From Endothia cerciana (taxonomy: Eukaryota > Ascomycota > Sordariomycetes > Diaporthales > Cryphonectriaceae), in NCBI GenBank assembly GCA_026119935.1, contig JALRMH010000006.1:806001-870000 (forward strand): a DNA stretch of 64,000 nucleotides, given 5' to 3'. Below the pieces are notes generated by a model, which saw only the letters and a program-made list of their open reading frames with translations, searched no databases and was not told the DNA's origin. The position numbers were made by a program, and so were the translations under genes. Below are positions 54,106 to 64,000 of the stretch, piece after piece (position 1 is the stretch's first letter; every line of letters begins with the position of its first letter).

Positions 54106-57100
54106 ATGTCCAATATGGGTGCGCTGACCAGTGCTCAGCAGCTTATGGAGGAGGAGCTCCAGCAGAGCGTCCGAGAGAGCGAGGAGAAGGCCGGCTACGG
54201 CTCCGACGAGGACGCACCCGGCGAGGAAGACATCGATGCGGATGGCGAAGAATACATCGATACCCATGATCATGAAGACGCAGAAGCTGAAGAAGACCTA
54301 GACGCCGAGGGCGAAGAAGTCGAGGAAGAGGACGAAAACGAGCAGGAGGTCCAGAGTGCCGACGGGTCCGAGGAGGGAAGCGATGAGAACGCCGAGGCGG
54401 AAGAGGAAGACAATTACGAGGACGCCGAAGGCGAGTCAGATGACGAAGCACAGATCGTGGCTGGCAGAGGCAAAGAAATACCAGAGGGAAGCGATGGTGA
54501 AGTGGAAGAGGGGGATGATGAAGAAGAGGGCGTCGGCGCTGTCAAGCTTAGACCAGGCGAGACCGATGACGAGGAAGAGAGCGAAGCCAGCGAAGGCGGA
54601 TCATTCCATGCCGAAAGCGATGCAGCCTCAGAGGGAGAGGCAGACTGGGACGAAGCCGCCGCAAACGAAGAGGAAGATGATGAGTCGGAGGCCGAGCCGG
54701 TTGCGCTTTGCACATTCTGCAAGCAAGATGAGGAGAATGATCCACACGAGAACTTCGAGGCCTTCTTGACTTGCTCAAGGTGCGGTGAAAGTGGTTAGTA
54801 GCATGCCAAAGTGGTCACTCCAACATTCACCTGCTGATACGCAAGCAGCCCACCAGCAATGTGCTCGCGAAAGGAAAGCATTGAGTGGGAAGCAGAGTAA
54901 GCCACTATCTCTTATTCAATAGCGAGAAACTGAATGCTAATGACCGAAGTAGCCTCCAAATCATGGACTTGCCCCGACTGTGCAGACGTCTCAGAAGCAG
55001 ATGAAGATGGAGACGAGGTCGAAGATGAACACGATGATGGTCTTGATCTCGATGGTATTGTCAATGCTAATTCGCCACCGGCAACTAGGAGAGCTGCGGC
55101 ACCCAAACTTGCACGAGACCTCCTCCCATCTCAAAGAGGAGCAATAAAGCCAGATTCACACTCCGTTTTCAACCAACTGGTACTTGATGATGATCCCATG
55201 GATGGGTCTCGAGTGCTGAGAAAACGCAAGACATCATCTATTGCGGATGAGGAACTGATAACAAATCTTCGAAAGCGACGCAAGGGCACAGATGACAGTC
55301 ACAGCATTGATGGGACTGTGGTCACAAACGGTGCTGAAGAAGAAAGTCGACCACGGTCTTCACGATCCTTACGTCTGAAGATCCCAACGAACAAGACCAA
55401 CAAGCCCGTTGCCATCACTAAGAGGACACGCTCGAAGCTTATCATCAGATTTCGTGTTGAACCAACCGAGCTCAAGAAGATCTTGTCGAAAAGACCCAAG
55501 CCACAAAAGCGCGGTGGGCGACGCGCGGCTGGCGCAAGGTCTGCAACAGCAGGCAACTTACGTGCGGGCAGAAATGCAGCGACTCCTCCACTGGCGCCTT
55601 TCTCTTCCAGCATGTCACAGCCTTTCTATTCTTTCTTCGACAAAGATATGGACGATAAGGGTAAGCCTTATGGTGGTATTCTCACCGAAGCTGAAGCCGA
55701 TACATCCAAGACTCTGCCTATCACTGAGGATCGCCGCCGATTCGACGAAGCTAAGCAGAAGGCTGAAGAGGACTGGAAGGAACGGCTCTTACAAATGCAG
55801 GCAGAGGTCGAGGTACCGGTACGCAAACCCAAAAAGTCAGCAGGCCCAGCAAGTCAGATCGAGTGTATCGAGTTTGGCGGTTGGGAGATTGATACTTGGT
55901 ACGCGGCCCCGTACCCTGAAGAGTACAGTCGGAACCGCGTCCTCTTCATTTGCGAGTTCTGCCTGAAGTACATGAATTCGGACTACGTAGCTTGGCGGCA
56001 TAAGCTCAAGTGTCCAGCCAAACACCCTCCTGGGGACGAGATATACCGGAGCGGATCTATCTCAGTCTTTGAGGTGGACGGCCGCAAGAACCCCGTCTAT
56101 TGTCAGAACCTGTGTCTGTTGGCGAAGCTGTTCCTGGGCTCGAAGACGCTTTATTACGATGTGGAACCGTTCTTGTTCTATGTACTGTGCGAGTACGACG
56201 ACCTCGGATATCATTTTGTCGGCTACTTCTCGAAGGAAAAGAGAGCAAGCAGCCAAAACAACGTCTCCTGTATTCTGACACTTCCGATACACCAGCGGAA
56301 AGGATATGGCAACCTCTTGATCGACTTCTCTTATCTCCTTACTCGGGTGGAAGGAAAATGCGGATCGCCGGAGAAGCCACTATCTGATATGGGTCTCGTG
56401 TCGTATCGAAACTACTGGCGTCTGGTGATGTGCCGCTACCTACTCGGCCGCGTTTCCGAGGACAGGCACGAGAAGAGAGGCCTCAGCATCAAGCAAATCT
56501 CCGACGACACGGGCATGACCGCCGACGATGTCATCTCAGCCTTGGAAGGGCTCAGGTGTCTTGTCCGCGACCCTCAGACCCAGCTCTACGCCTTCAGAGT
56601 TGACGTTGAGTTTTGCAAGCAGTACATTGCCAAGTGGGAGTCCAAGAATTATGTTCAACTGGACCCGACCGCGCTCACCTGGACACCATACGTCATGGGC
56701 CGCAGCAACGCTACCAACTTCGAACTCGCGCCAGCCATGCACGCCATCGCTCCTAGGGAAGAGGATGAGGAGCAGAAGACCACAGACGTGGTGATTGCTG
56801 AAGTAGTGGAAGAAAATGGCCAGACTGTGCAGGTTCCAGTTGGAGCGAACGGAGTTGCTGACGAGGCTGAGGAGGAAGTGGATGCGGATGCGGATGCGGA
56901 TGCAGTCATTCTTGAGTCAACTGAACCGAACGAGACAGGCGCCGTTGACACTGCAGTCCAGGATGCGCCATCACCCGTGGAAGTAGCTGAGGAGGCAGAC
57001 GCCGGAGCTGAGGTAAAATCAGCTGAAGGAGTTCTAGAAACTCAGGAAACGGAGCGGCCAGCCAAGAATGGAGAGCGTGCTGAGGACGAAGCATGTCAAG

Positions 57101-57723
57101 AGTGGCCGAAGGCCGACCTCGAGGAAGACAAGGAGAATTTGTGGATGTCGCCCTACAGAGACATCCCGCCAACACGCTTCACCGTCTATCCTCCCGTTCA
57201 CGGTGGCAGGCGCATGACAAATCGTCCACCTGCAACCCCCAGGCCTCCAGTGTCCCGAACAGCCAGTGCGTCGCGTCCGAAAGCTAGACGTTCAGCCACC
57301 CATCAACCCACTAGGCCAAAGGCTCGGAGTAGCGCGTCCCGCAACCGGAAACCAGGCGGTACGGGTCGTGGACCCGGACGATGGCCCAAGGGCACTAAAA
57401 AGAGCGACTACGGCAACGCGGATAGTGGTCCTGGTCTTCCACCAGCATGGCTCGAGCGACAACGTGCGGCGGCGGCGGCAGCAGCTGAAGCCAAGAGAGC
57501 GGGATCCAGACCGGCGGAAAACGGTGATGATGATGCCATGCAAGATGAGCAGGAGCCTGCTATGTCTCAGGGGAAGAGTTCCCTCAGGGCGAACGGCACA
57601 GGCAGGTCCTCTGCTAGGAGCAGCAGGAGTGCTGGTGATGCTGGTGATGCTGGTGATGCCGGTGATGCTGATGATGCTGATGAAGATACTGTTATGCAGG
57701 ATGCCGAGGCCGTGGAGCTGTGA
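54106..57723 (+). CDS. SAS3: MYST-family histone acetyltransferase with PHD finger, SAS3 type
   Basis: Three exons, 54106-54793, 54849-54896 and 54953-57723, giving 1168 aa. It starts with about 190 very acidic residues. A PHD finger follows, spread over all three exons: Cys 202, 205, 223, 226, His 231, Cys 234, 252, 255. The MYST domain has its own zinc finger (Cys579, Cys582), the autoacetylation-site Cys685 in NNVSCILTLP, the acetyl-CoA loop QRKGYG at 693-698 and the general base Glu719. The tail alternates acidic and basic low-complexity segments and ends in GDA repeats. Domain content points to the catalytic subunit of NuA3 (histone H3 K14/K23 acetylation) rather than Esa1, since no chromodomain is visible. 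Exon 2 is a 48-nt exon; an acceptor 3 nt earlier would add one Ala. Confidence 0.92.
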
Positions 57724-58956
57724 AGGAGGCACGGCATGACATGGACTGGCAGGTTCTAATGATTCCTTGGAGTGGATTTGATAGCAAGGCGCCGGGCATT
57801 ATTTGTTAGTATGCAGTACTACCTCGGTGTGAGGAGAGCGCACAGTCCAAGCATAAGAGATACCACCATCAGTTGTGCGGTCAATGGTTAGGATGAAGGC
57901 CCAGAGCTTCATGTCTCGTAGCCCACAATACAGCAATTGTTGGTGTCATCAGCTCAAGCAATGAAAAATGGCAGTGTCCCAGTATGGTGATATGCCCAAG
58001 CTCGACCTTCCTGTGATCAGGCCATTCTTTGCTGCAGAGACAGGCTTGAGGTTGTAGGGCATTGAGGATGACAGCACTACAGCGTTTCAGGGAGAAGAAG
58101 GCTTGGATGATGTCAACCTTGGAAGTTACGGGTCCCCAATCCCGGCACACACGCTAAGTTCTGCTCCACTATCCCTAACCCAACTTCGTTCCAAGGTTGG
58201 GCACCGCAGGGCCTCTCTTGAACTCATGTGAATCAAAGCCCTCTTTTTTTTTTTATTCTCTTGAGCATTATCTCCCCGTCGCTTTTCTGTACGCGCTCAC
58301 TCCCCAGACAAACAGCAGGCGAACGTCATCCTAGGGCAGATTTCTCCCTCTTCGCATTTATATACGGATCCACACAGATACCAGAGCAGCAATCAGCAAT
58401 CAGCAACCGAAAGTGACCTGTCTAGCTGCGGTAATTCCAGGGCCTGATCTTTTGGGGAGCGAACCAAAGGTCTCCAATTTCCCGCCTGGCAGCCCATTAC
58501 TCTGCCCAGCGCTCGCTCCGTCACAATCATCGATTGATTTATTTAGACCTCCCGCTAAACCCCCTGACGCACGTCGCATTCTTCACCACCCACGCTCCCT
58601 CCTCATCAATCTGGACGACTTCACCTCCCTCCGCACAAAACGACCTTGTCACAACTGCCCGTACCAGCTGCTCTTGAAGGCACCCCGCTACATCGCGTCA
58701 TCAACCATCGAGGGCGAAGGAGGCCGCGAGCATCGGAGAAGCATCGGCCTGCTGATACTACAGTGCCGAGTACGCATCAGAAGGCTGTGGCTTGCCACTT
58801 GATACGCGCAGCCCCAAGCGCATTACGCAACGCTATCACCACTGTCGCCCGACTGGTCCCGGGAGTGACTGGCTGACGGAGCATCCGATCGCTACTTGAA
58901 CGAAACTCAACCCTCCTTTCGTCCACTTCAACCCATCCCCCATTCCGATCGCAGAG
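57724..58956. other. Intergenic region and probable long leader of the epsin gene
   Basis: About 1.2 kb. It has telomere-like CCCTAACCC at 58173-58181, a T10 run near 58245, and C/T-rich sequence with an AATCAGC tandem repeat near 58390-58405, as in long fungal leaders. Frames at 58413-58876 have random composition. The 3' end of the SAS3-like gene lies at the left. Confidence 0.45.
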
Positions 58957-60811
58957 ATGTCGAAAATAGTGAGGAGCGTCAAAAATGTCACCAAGGGATA
59001 TTCAAGCGTCCAGGTGAAGGTGCGCGAGGGTACGTCGACCAGAACAGACTAATACTGTGTTCCATGGCGGACCGCATATTGGAATCGCATGCTGACGTTG
59101 TCTTGCAGCGACGAGCAACGACCCATGGGGCCCAACGGGGACCCAGATGGCCGAGATCGCCCAGCTCACCTACAACTCGTATGTCGTTTGCCCGTTGATA
59201 TGTTGTCGAGGCGATGATGCTGATGAGGTCGCTACACAGGTCGACCGATTTCTACGAGATCGTGGACATGCTGGACAAGAGGTTGAACGACAAGGGCAAG
59301 AACTGGCGGCATGTCTTGAAGGCGCTGAAGGTGCTGGACTATGGTCTTCACGAGGGTTCAGAACTCGTCGTCACCTGGGGAAAGCAGAACATCTACATCA
59401 TCAAGACCCTTCGAGAGTTCATGTACATCGACGAAGAGGGCAGAGACGTGGGCCAAAACAGTGAGTATCGGATCTCCGCGCCATTCCGATGAACATCCAT
59501 CTGACCACTATTTCTCCAGTTCGGGTAGCCGCTAAGGAATTGACCTCCCTGCTGCTGGACGAGGAGCGCCTCCGAAGCGAGCGGACCGACCGAAGGAAAT
59601 GGAAGTCCCGTGTCACAGGCCTCGACGAATTCGGCCCGACAGCTCCTCAGGAAGCCCCGCAGCGACGCCGGCGCGAACGCACCGATGATGAGGATGCCGA
59701 GTACAGGTTGGCGATCGAGGCTAGCAAGCGTCAGGAAGAGGAGGACCGGAGGAAACGCGAGGGCCGGCGGGATAGCGGTGAGGAAGACGACATTGCGAAA
59801 GCTATCAAGTTGAGCAAAGAGGAGGAGGAATCGCGCCGGCGACAGTTGGAAGAGCAGAACGCCCAGTCTCTGTTTGATGACACTCCCGCGCAGCCTCAGC
59901 CGACAGGTTGGAATCAGGGTTACCAACAGGGCAGCGGAGTGGACTGGCTGGGAAACCCTATCGATCAGAACCAGCTGCAACCTCAGCCTACGGGATTCAT
60001 GCCGAATGCCTACACCGGCTTTGGGACTCAGCCCACTGGGTTCCAGCAGAATGGCTTCTCGAACGGCTTCGGTCAGCAGCAGCCCACCGGGTTTGATCCT
60101 TATGGTCAGAACCTGCAACCGCAACAGACTTTCCAGCCTCAACCCACGGGCTACAACCCATACGCGCAGCAGCAACTCCAGCCTCAGCAGACGGAATCGC
60201 CTGTACAGCCTGGCAGCAACAACCCGTGGGCGACGAACAATAGTCAAAGCCAGTCCTTATCCTCGATGGCGCCGATGAAGACGGGCTCAAACAACCCGTT
60301 CGCCCAGCAGCAACAGCCTACCTACACCCGACCACAACCTTACAAGGTGCCGTCGCTGTCAGTACTCAACCCTCTGCCAGAGCAAAAGACCTTGTCGACA
60401 TTCCAGCAGCCGACATCGTTCACGCCCCCGCCAAGGCAGGCTCAGCCGCCGATGCAGTCAATGCAGCCGCAAAAGGAGCTCAGTGAGCACGAGGCCAAAC
60501 TCAACGCGCTGCTCGCCGGTGGCGAAGGACAGGACACCTTCGGAAACGTCGGCCAGACTCGTATCCCCGCGCAGCACACCGCACCAGGAACGTTTGTCAA
60601 CAGCGCGGGTGCTGGCCTGAACAGGATCACTGCGGAAGCAACTGGCAACAATCCGTTCCTCAGGCAGCAGTTTACCGGCATGCCGAGCGTCTCATACGGA
60701 GCTTCCGGCCCGTCTGGCATGAACAGTGGGTTTGGGCAGAGTTCGAGCAACCCGTTTGGAGCGCGGCCTCAGCAGCAGCAGGGTAACCAGGGCGACCTGA
60801 TCCAGTTCTAG
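58957..60811 (+). CDS. Epsin-like endocytic adaptor with ENTH domain
   Basis: Four exons: 58957-59029, 59109-59178, 59240-59460, 59520-60811, giving 551 aa. The ENTH domain (about residues 1-150) binds PI(4,5)P2 and includes VKVREATSNDPWGPTG, STDFYEIVDMLDKRLNDKG and TWGKQNIYIIKTLREF. Two ubiquitin-interacting motifs follow: residues 177-192 (DAEYRLAIEASK) and 209-225 (DIAKAIKLSKEEEE). The rest is Gln/Pro/Asn-rich with repeated QPTG units and several NPF motifs (NNPF, SNPF) that bind EH-domain proteins. It ends in GDLIQF, close to a clathrin box. It is therefore a cargo adaptor of clathrin-coated pits. ENT1 and ENT2 cannot be told apart in a fungus with one copy. The splice after TYNS uses the acceptor that restores SSTDFYE. 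Confidence 0.95.
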
Positions 60812-61969
60812 ACTCGGACGGGGAAGGCGGCGGGCAGCAGGTAGAGAGGGCTGTGGTACGGCCTGATAATTCTTCCATCTCCTTTGCGCGGCGGGTGGTG
60901 TGTGGTTTGGTATAGGGTCTCGTGAACGTGGGTGTGCAAAGTTCTCAAAACGGTTCTGGGTGGCGCATGCTTGCTTGACCGAAAGTTCTATTCTTCTGAT
61001 TCCCGTCCGCGAAGACTACTCGATATATCCCACCGGAGGTCCCTAGGTAGCATTAAATCGTTATTCTTTTGTCGGCGTCGAGAACGAACAAGTGCCCTGA
61101 TGAGCCCCGACGTGCCTGCTCCGCTTGATATTACCCGGGTGAAGGCCCAAGTCTTTCCAAGGCCTCACGGTACTGAGGCAGACCTGAATCAGACGGTGAG
61201 CCAGCCCAGAGTGATTTGAAATGCAAGACACGTTGAGTCAACTTTCACTGCAAGATGTCCTTGGTGTTGGTCACGCGGTAGGCTGCAAGGCAGACTTTCA
61301 ACAAGAGGGCATCAGATAGATAGGTGGATTAGTCAGGAGGCCAAAGACGGTCTAGCTCAGGGACATGGGGCCACTCCCAACCAATAGCGGGCACAGGCCT
61401 GCACCTTCACCAGGCCACCCCCAAATACCTTCCCCAGCAGCTTGACTCCCAACCATCGGTCGTCCCTCGAGCAAGAGGTGAGAGCCGAGGGAAGCTACCG
61501 CTTTACTTTACTGCTGCCAACCTCCGCCCCATCCTCGTGCGGTGACTCTGTCATGAGCTGGTTTCCTTCTTAATTCGTTCTGGGCGAGTTTCGGCATTTT
61601 CTTTCTGCTCTTTCCCACTTTCTGAGGCGCGACTCTTTCATGTCTGTGGGCGGTTACAGCAGCCTCCGATGTCCAACTGAGGAAGAAAAAAAACCCCCCC
61701 CCAACCACACCGACCGACCTCACCTCCTGGGCCCGAATCGAAGCTCCACCATCCATCGCGACAACCACGCGCCACCTCGCAAAGCCTCTTTTCCATGAAA
61801 TCGATCCGGTTGCCACTCGCATAGCCAAGGTAACACCTGCGCGAAACGGACCCTCTCGACGCGTTGGGCGCGCGACTCTCTGCGATCGCGCAGGCCATCC
61901 CCTTCGCCAGTCGCATACTCTCGAGCCACACCTCTTTACATCCCGTCGCAAACGCGACCGACTCTGAAG
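60812..61969. other. Intergenic region between epsin and nucleoporin genes
   Basis: About 1.2 kb. It has an A9 run directly followed by C10 at 61685-61703 and a C-rich leader before the nucleoporin ATG. Frames on both strands around 61510-62210 are shadows. No other gene is supported. Confidence 0.45.
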
Positions 61970-64000
61970 ATGTCTTTTGGCGGTTTCGGTGGCTTCGGCC
62001 AGCAGAACAGCAGCTCGAACACGGGCGGGTTTGGCGGCTTCGGGTCCACCGCGAACAACAATACTACCTCCGGTATGTCCCATCGCCCCTCGACGTTGTA
62101 TCCATCCTTGCCCCATCTCGCGTGATGCTTCTATGTCGTGTGATTCTCCCATGTATCTCCCTTTCGCGCCAGGCATCCATCAACCAGCAACCCCAGCCTT
62201 GGCTGACATGACGTCCCCGAGTACCAGCCTTCGGACAATCCTCGACTCCCGCGTTTGGATCGACGAATACCAATCCCGGAGGTGGCCTCTTTGGCGGCTC
62301 CTCAACCGGTGGTTTTGGCAGCAACACAGGTGGTATGATACGTCACTTTTCCTTTGAACAGAGCGAGTGCAATGTTTCAGTAGTCGACTCGGGCGCGCAG
62401 ACCGCCTTACAACAAGCCCCTGGAACACGCCAGAGGTGCCTGGAGTCAATGCTCTACTGCCCACTCCTTTCAGTCTGAAGCTCACCCTCACCCTGTCATG
62501 TGTATTTCAACACCGGCTCGGTCTTGCTGACAGTCCTCTCTCGGTCCAGGTGCTTTCGGAGCTACCCCCAACAACGCCTTCGGTGCTAAGCCAGCCTTTG
62601 GTGCCCCCGCCACTACTTCATCAGGAGGAGGTCTCTTCGGCTCCACGACCTCAACAACTGGGAGCGCGTTCGGCTCAGGCGGATTCGGCAGCAACAACAC
62701 CACCCCAAGTACGGGTTTCGGCGGCGGTTCTAGCAACACGATGTTTGGTGCCAGTAAGCCTGCGTTCGGTGCAACCAACACTGCGACCACGGGCACTGGT
62801 GGCTTGTTCGGGAACAACTCAACCCCATTTGGCAACACTGGCTCCGCCTTCGGTTCGACGGCTGCCCCAGCTATTGGCGGCGCTCTGCCAGACCCTCCTG
62901 GAACAGCAGTGGCTCCCTTCCAACCGTACCTGGAGAAGGAGGGGACCAGCAGCGCGCAGAACTCGTTTCAGAACATCCTCTTCCAAGAACCATACAGAAA
63001 ATACTCTGTCGAGGAGCTGAGGTTGGCGGACTACGCTCAGGGTCGTCAGTATGGCAACGGTCCGAGCGGTGCTGCTGGCGCATTCGGTACCACGTCTGGC
63101 TTTGGGAACACTGGCTTTGGAAACACAACCCAGAACACGGGTTTTGGAAGCAACAACACGACGACGGGTCTGTTCGGCAACACTCCGCAGCAGCCTTCTA
63201 CAGGATTCGGTAACTCCGGCACCGCGAACACCGGCAGCAGCTTTGGTGGTGGACTGTTCGGAAACCAGAATAAGCCCGCGGCTACAGGCCTGTTCGGCAG
63301 CACCGCAACCTCACAGCCGGCTCAGGGCGGCGGTCTCTTCTCGAGCAGTACAGGAGGTGGCTTTGGCAACACTGGAACTGCAAATGCGTTTGGCAGCAGC
63401 CCGTCTACCAACACCGCCGGCGGTCTGTTTGGCAACCAGAATCAGAACAAGCCCGCTGGCACTGGGTTCGGCAGCAGCTTCGGAAACAACACGAGCAGTG
63501 CATTCGGCAATACCGGAACGAACACCTTTGGCCCCACCCCTAACAACACGGGTACCGGCGGTGGACTGTTCGGAAACCAAAATCAGAGCAGCACCACGGG
63601 GGGCGGTCTCTTTGGCTCGGCCAGCAATCAGCAGCAGAACCAGCCCGGCAGCTTCCCTTCCACATTCGGGACTCAGAACCAGCAGCAGCAAGGCGGTCTG
63701 TTTGGCAACCAACCGAAGCCGACTGGAGGTCTCTTTGGCAACACTAACACGCAGCCAAGCACCGGCACTGGCGGCCTCTTTGGACAGAGCTCTACCTCCA
63801 GCCCATTCGGCCAATCGAACAATCAAACACAGCAGCAGGGTGGTGGTTTGTTTGGTTCAAAACCGGCGACGAATGGTGGAGGTCTTTTCGGAAACACCCA
63901 GCAGCAGACAGGTCAAACCGGCGGCGGTCTCTTTGGCGGCCTTGGAGCCAACAACCAAACCCAGCAGCAGCAGCCGGCCACCACTTCGCTGTTTGGCGGC
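61970..64000 (+). CDS. NUP98: NUP98-type FG nucleoporin, 5' part (cut by window end)
   Basis: Exons 61970-62072, 62228-62332 and 62550 to beyond 64000; the frame is still open at the edge. 553 residues are visible. The protein is packed with GLFG, FG and GFG repeats in Gly/Asn/Gln/Thr-rich spacers, which form the permeability barrier of the nuclear pore. One non-repetitive island at about residues 207-240 contains FQNILFQEPYRKYSVEEL and LADYAQGRQYGNG. This is the GLEBS motif that binds Gle2/Rae1, which singles out the NUP98/Nup116 branch. In filamentous fungi the gene usually continues into an autoproteolytic domain and a Nup96 part, which would lie outside this window. The long minus-strand frames here are translations of the repeats. 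Confidence 0.93.

Noticed and set aside
63311..63826. Long minus-strand frame over the nucleoporin
   Set aside because: It is the reverse translation of repetitive FG-coding sequence and has no independent support.

Overview
The window looks like nuclear DNA of a filamentous ascomycete, most likely a Sordariomycete. The genes are GC-rich and intron-containing, with short introns of about 50-140 nt and GT..AG borders. The set includes fungal hallmarks: an AcuK/ERT1-type Zn2Cys6 regulator, a fungal rhodopsin-domain membrane protein, a SAS3-type MYST acetyltransferase, an FMP52-like protein and a class I sesquiterpene synthase. No bacterial operons, CRISPR arrays, rRNA or convincing tRNA genes were seen. 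The family assignments come from reading motifs, not from database searches.

Layout. 1-3.6 kb: no recognisable gene. 3.6-6.4 kb: divergent RIB3 (riboflavin synthesis) and COQ3 (ubiquinone synthesis). 6.4-10.5 kb: AT-rich, decayed sequence with a frameshifted F-box-like pseudogene. 10.5-12.1 kb: a six-exon rhodopsin-domain integral membrane protein. 12.1-16.7 kb: AT-rich gene desert. 16.7-18.0 kb: a five-exon sesquiterpene synthase standing alone. 19.0-20.2 kb: a compact transposable element with perfect 72-bp terminal inverted repeats, flanked by a 7-bp direct repeat, carrying one retrotransposon-Gag-like ORF. 20.7-27.9 kb: a gene-dense block with a small mitochondrial-type protein, a RING-finger protein, an FMP52-like oxidoreductase, thymidylate synthase with two MluI cell-cycle boxes upstream, and riboflavin kinase FMN1. 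29.0-31.3 kb: the AcuK-like gluconeogenesis activator, preceded by about 3.6 kb without a recognisable gene. 34.9-37.7 kb: an MFS transporter. 39.7-46.5 kb: two proteins of unknown function, a SET-domain protein and an ornithine-cyclodeaminase/mu-crystallin-like protein. 47.4-64.0 kb: a dense housekeeping block with beta-carbonic anhydrase, ribosomal protein eL8, NCS6/CTU1, complex I NDUFA1, SAS3-like acetyltransferase, an epsin, and the 5' part of a NUP98-type nucleoporin cut by the window edge.

The genes do not form one pathway. RIB3 and FMN1 serve the same riboflavin-to-FMN route but lie 22 kb apart with unrelated genes between. The window alternates between conserved gene-rich DNA and AT-rich, repeat-bearing islands that hold the accessory genes (F-box relic, rhodopsin-like protein, terpene synthase, Gag/TIR element). 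A second theme is the many pure G or C runs of 10-15 nt between genes and in introns. Every such run inside a gene model places the Cs on the sense strand.

Exon coordinates were worked out by hand from splice consensus, reading frame and family conservation. The frames close exactly for every multi-exon gene listed, but transcript data would be needed to confirm them.
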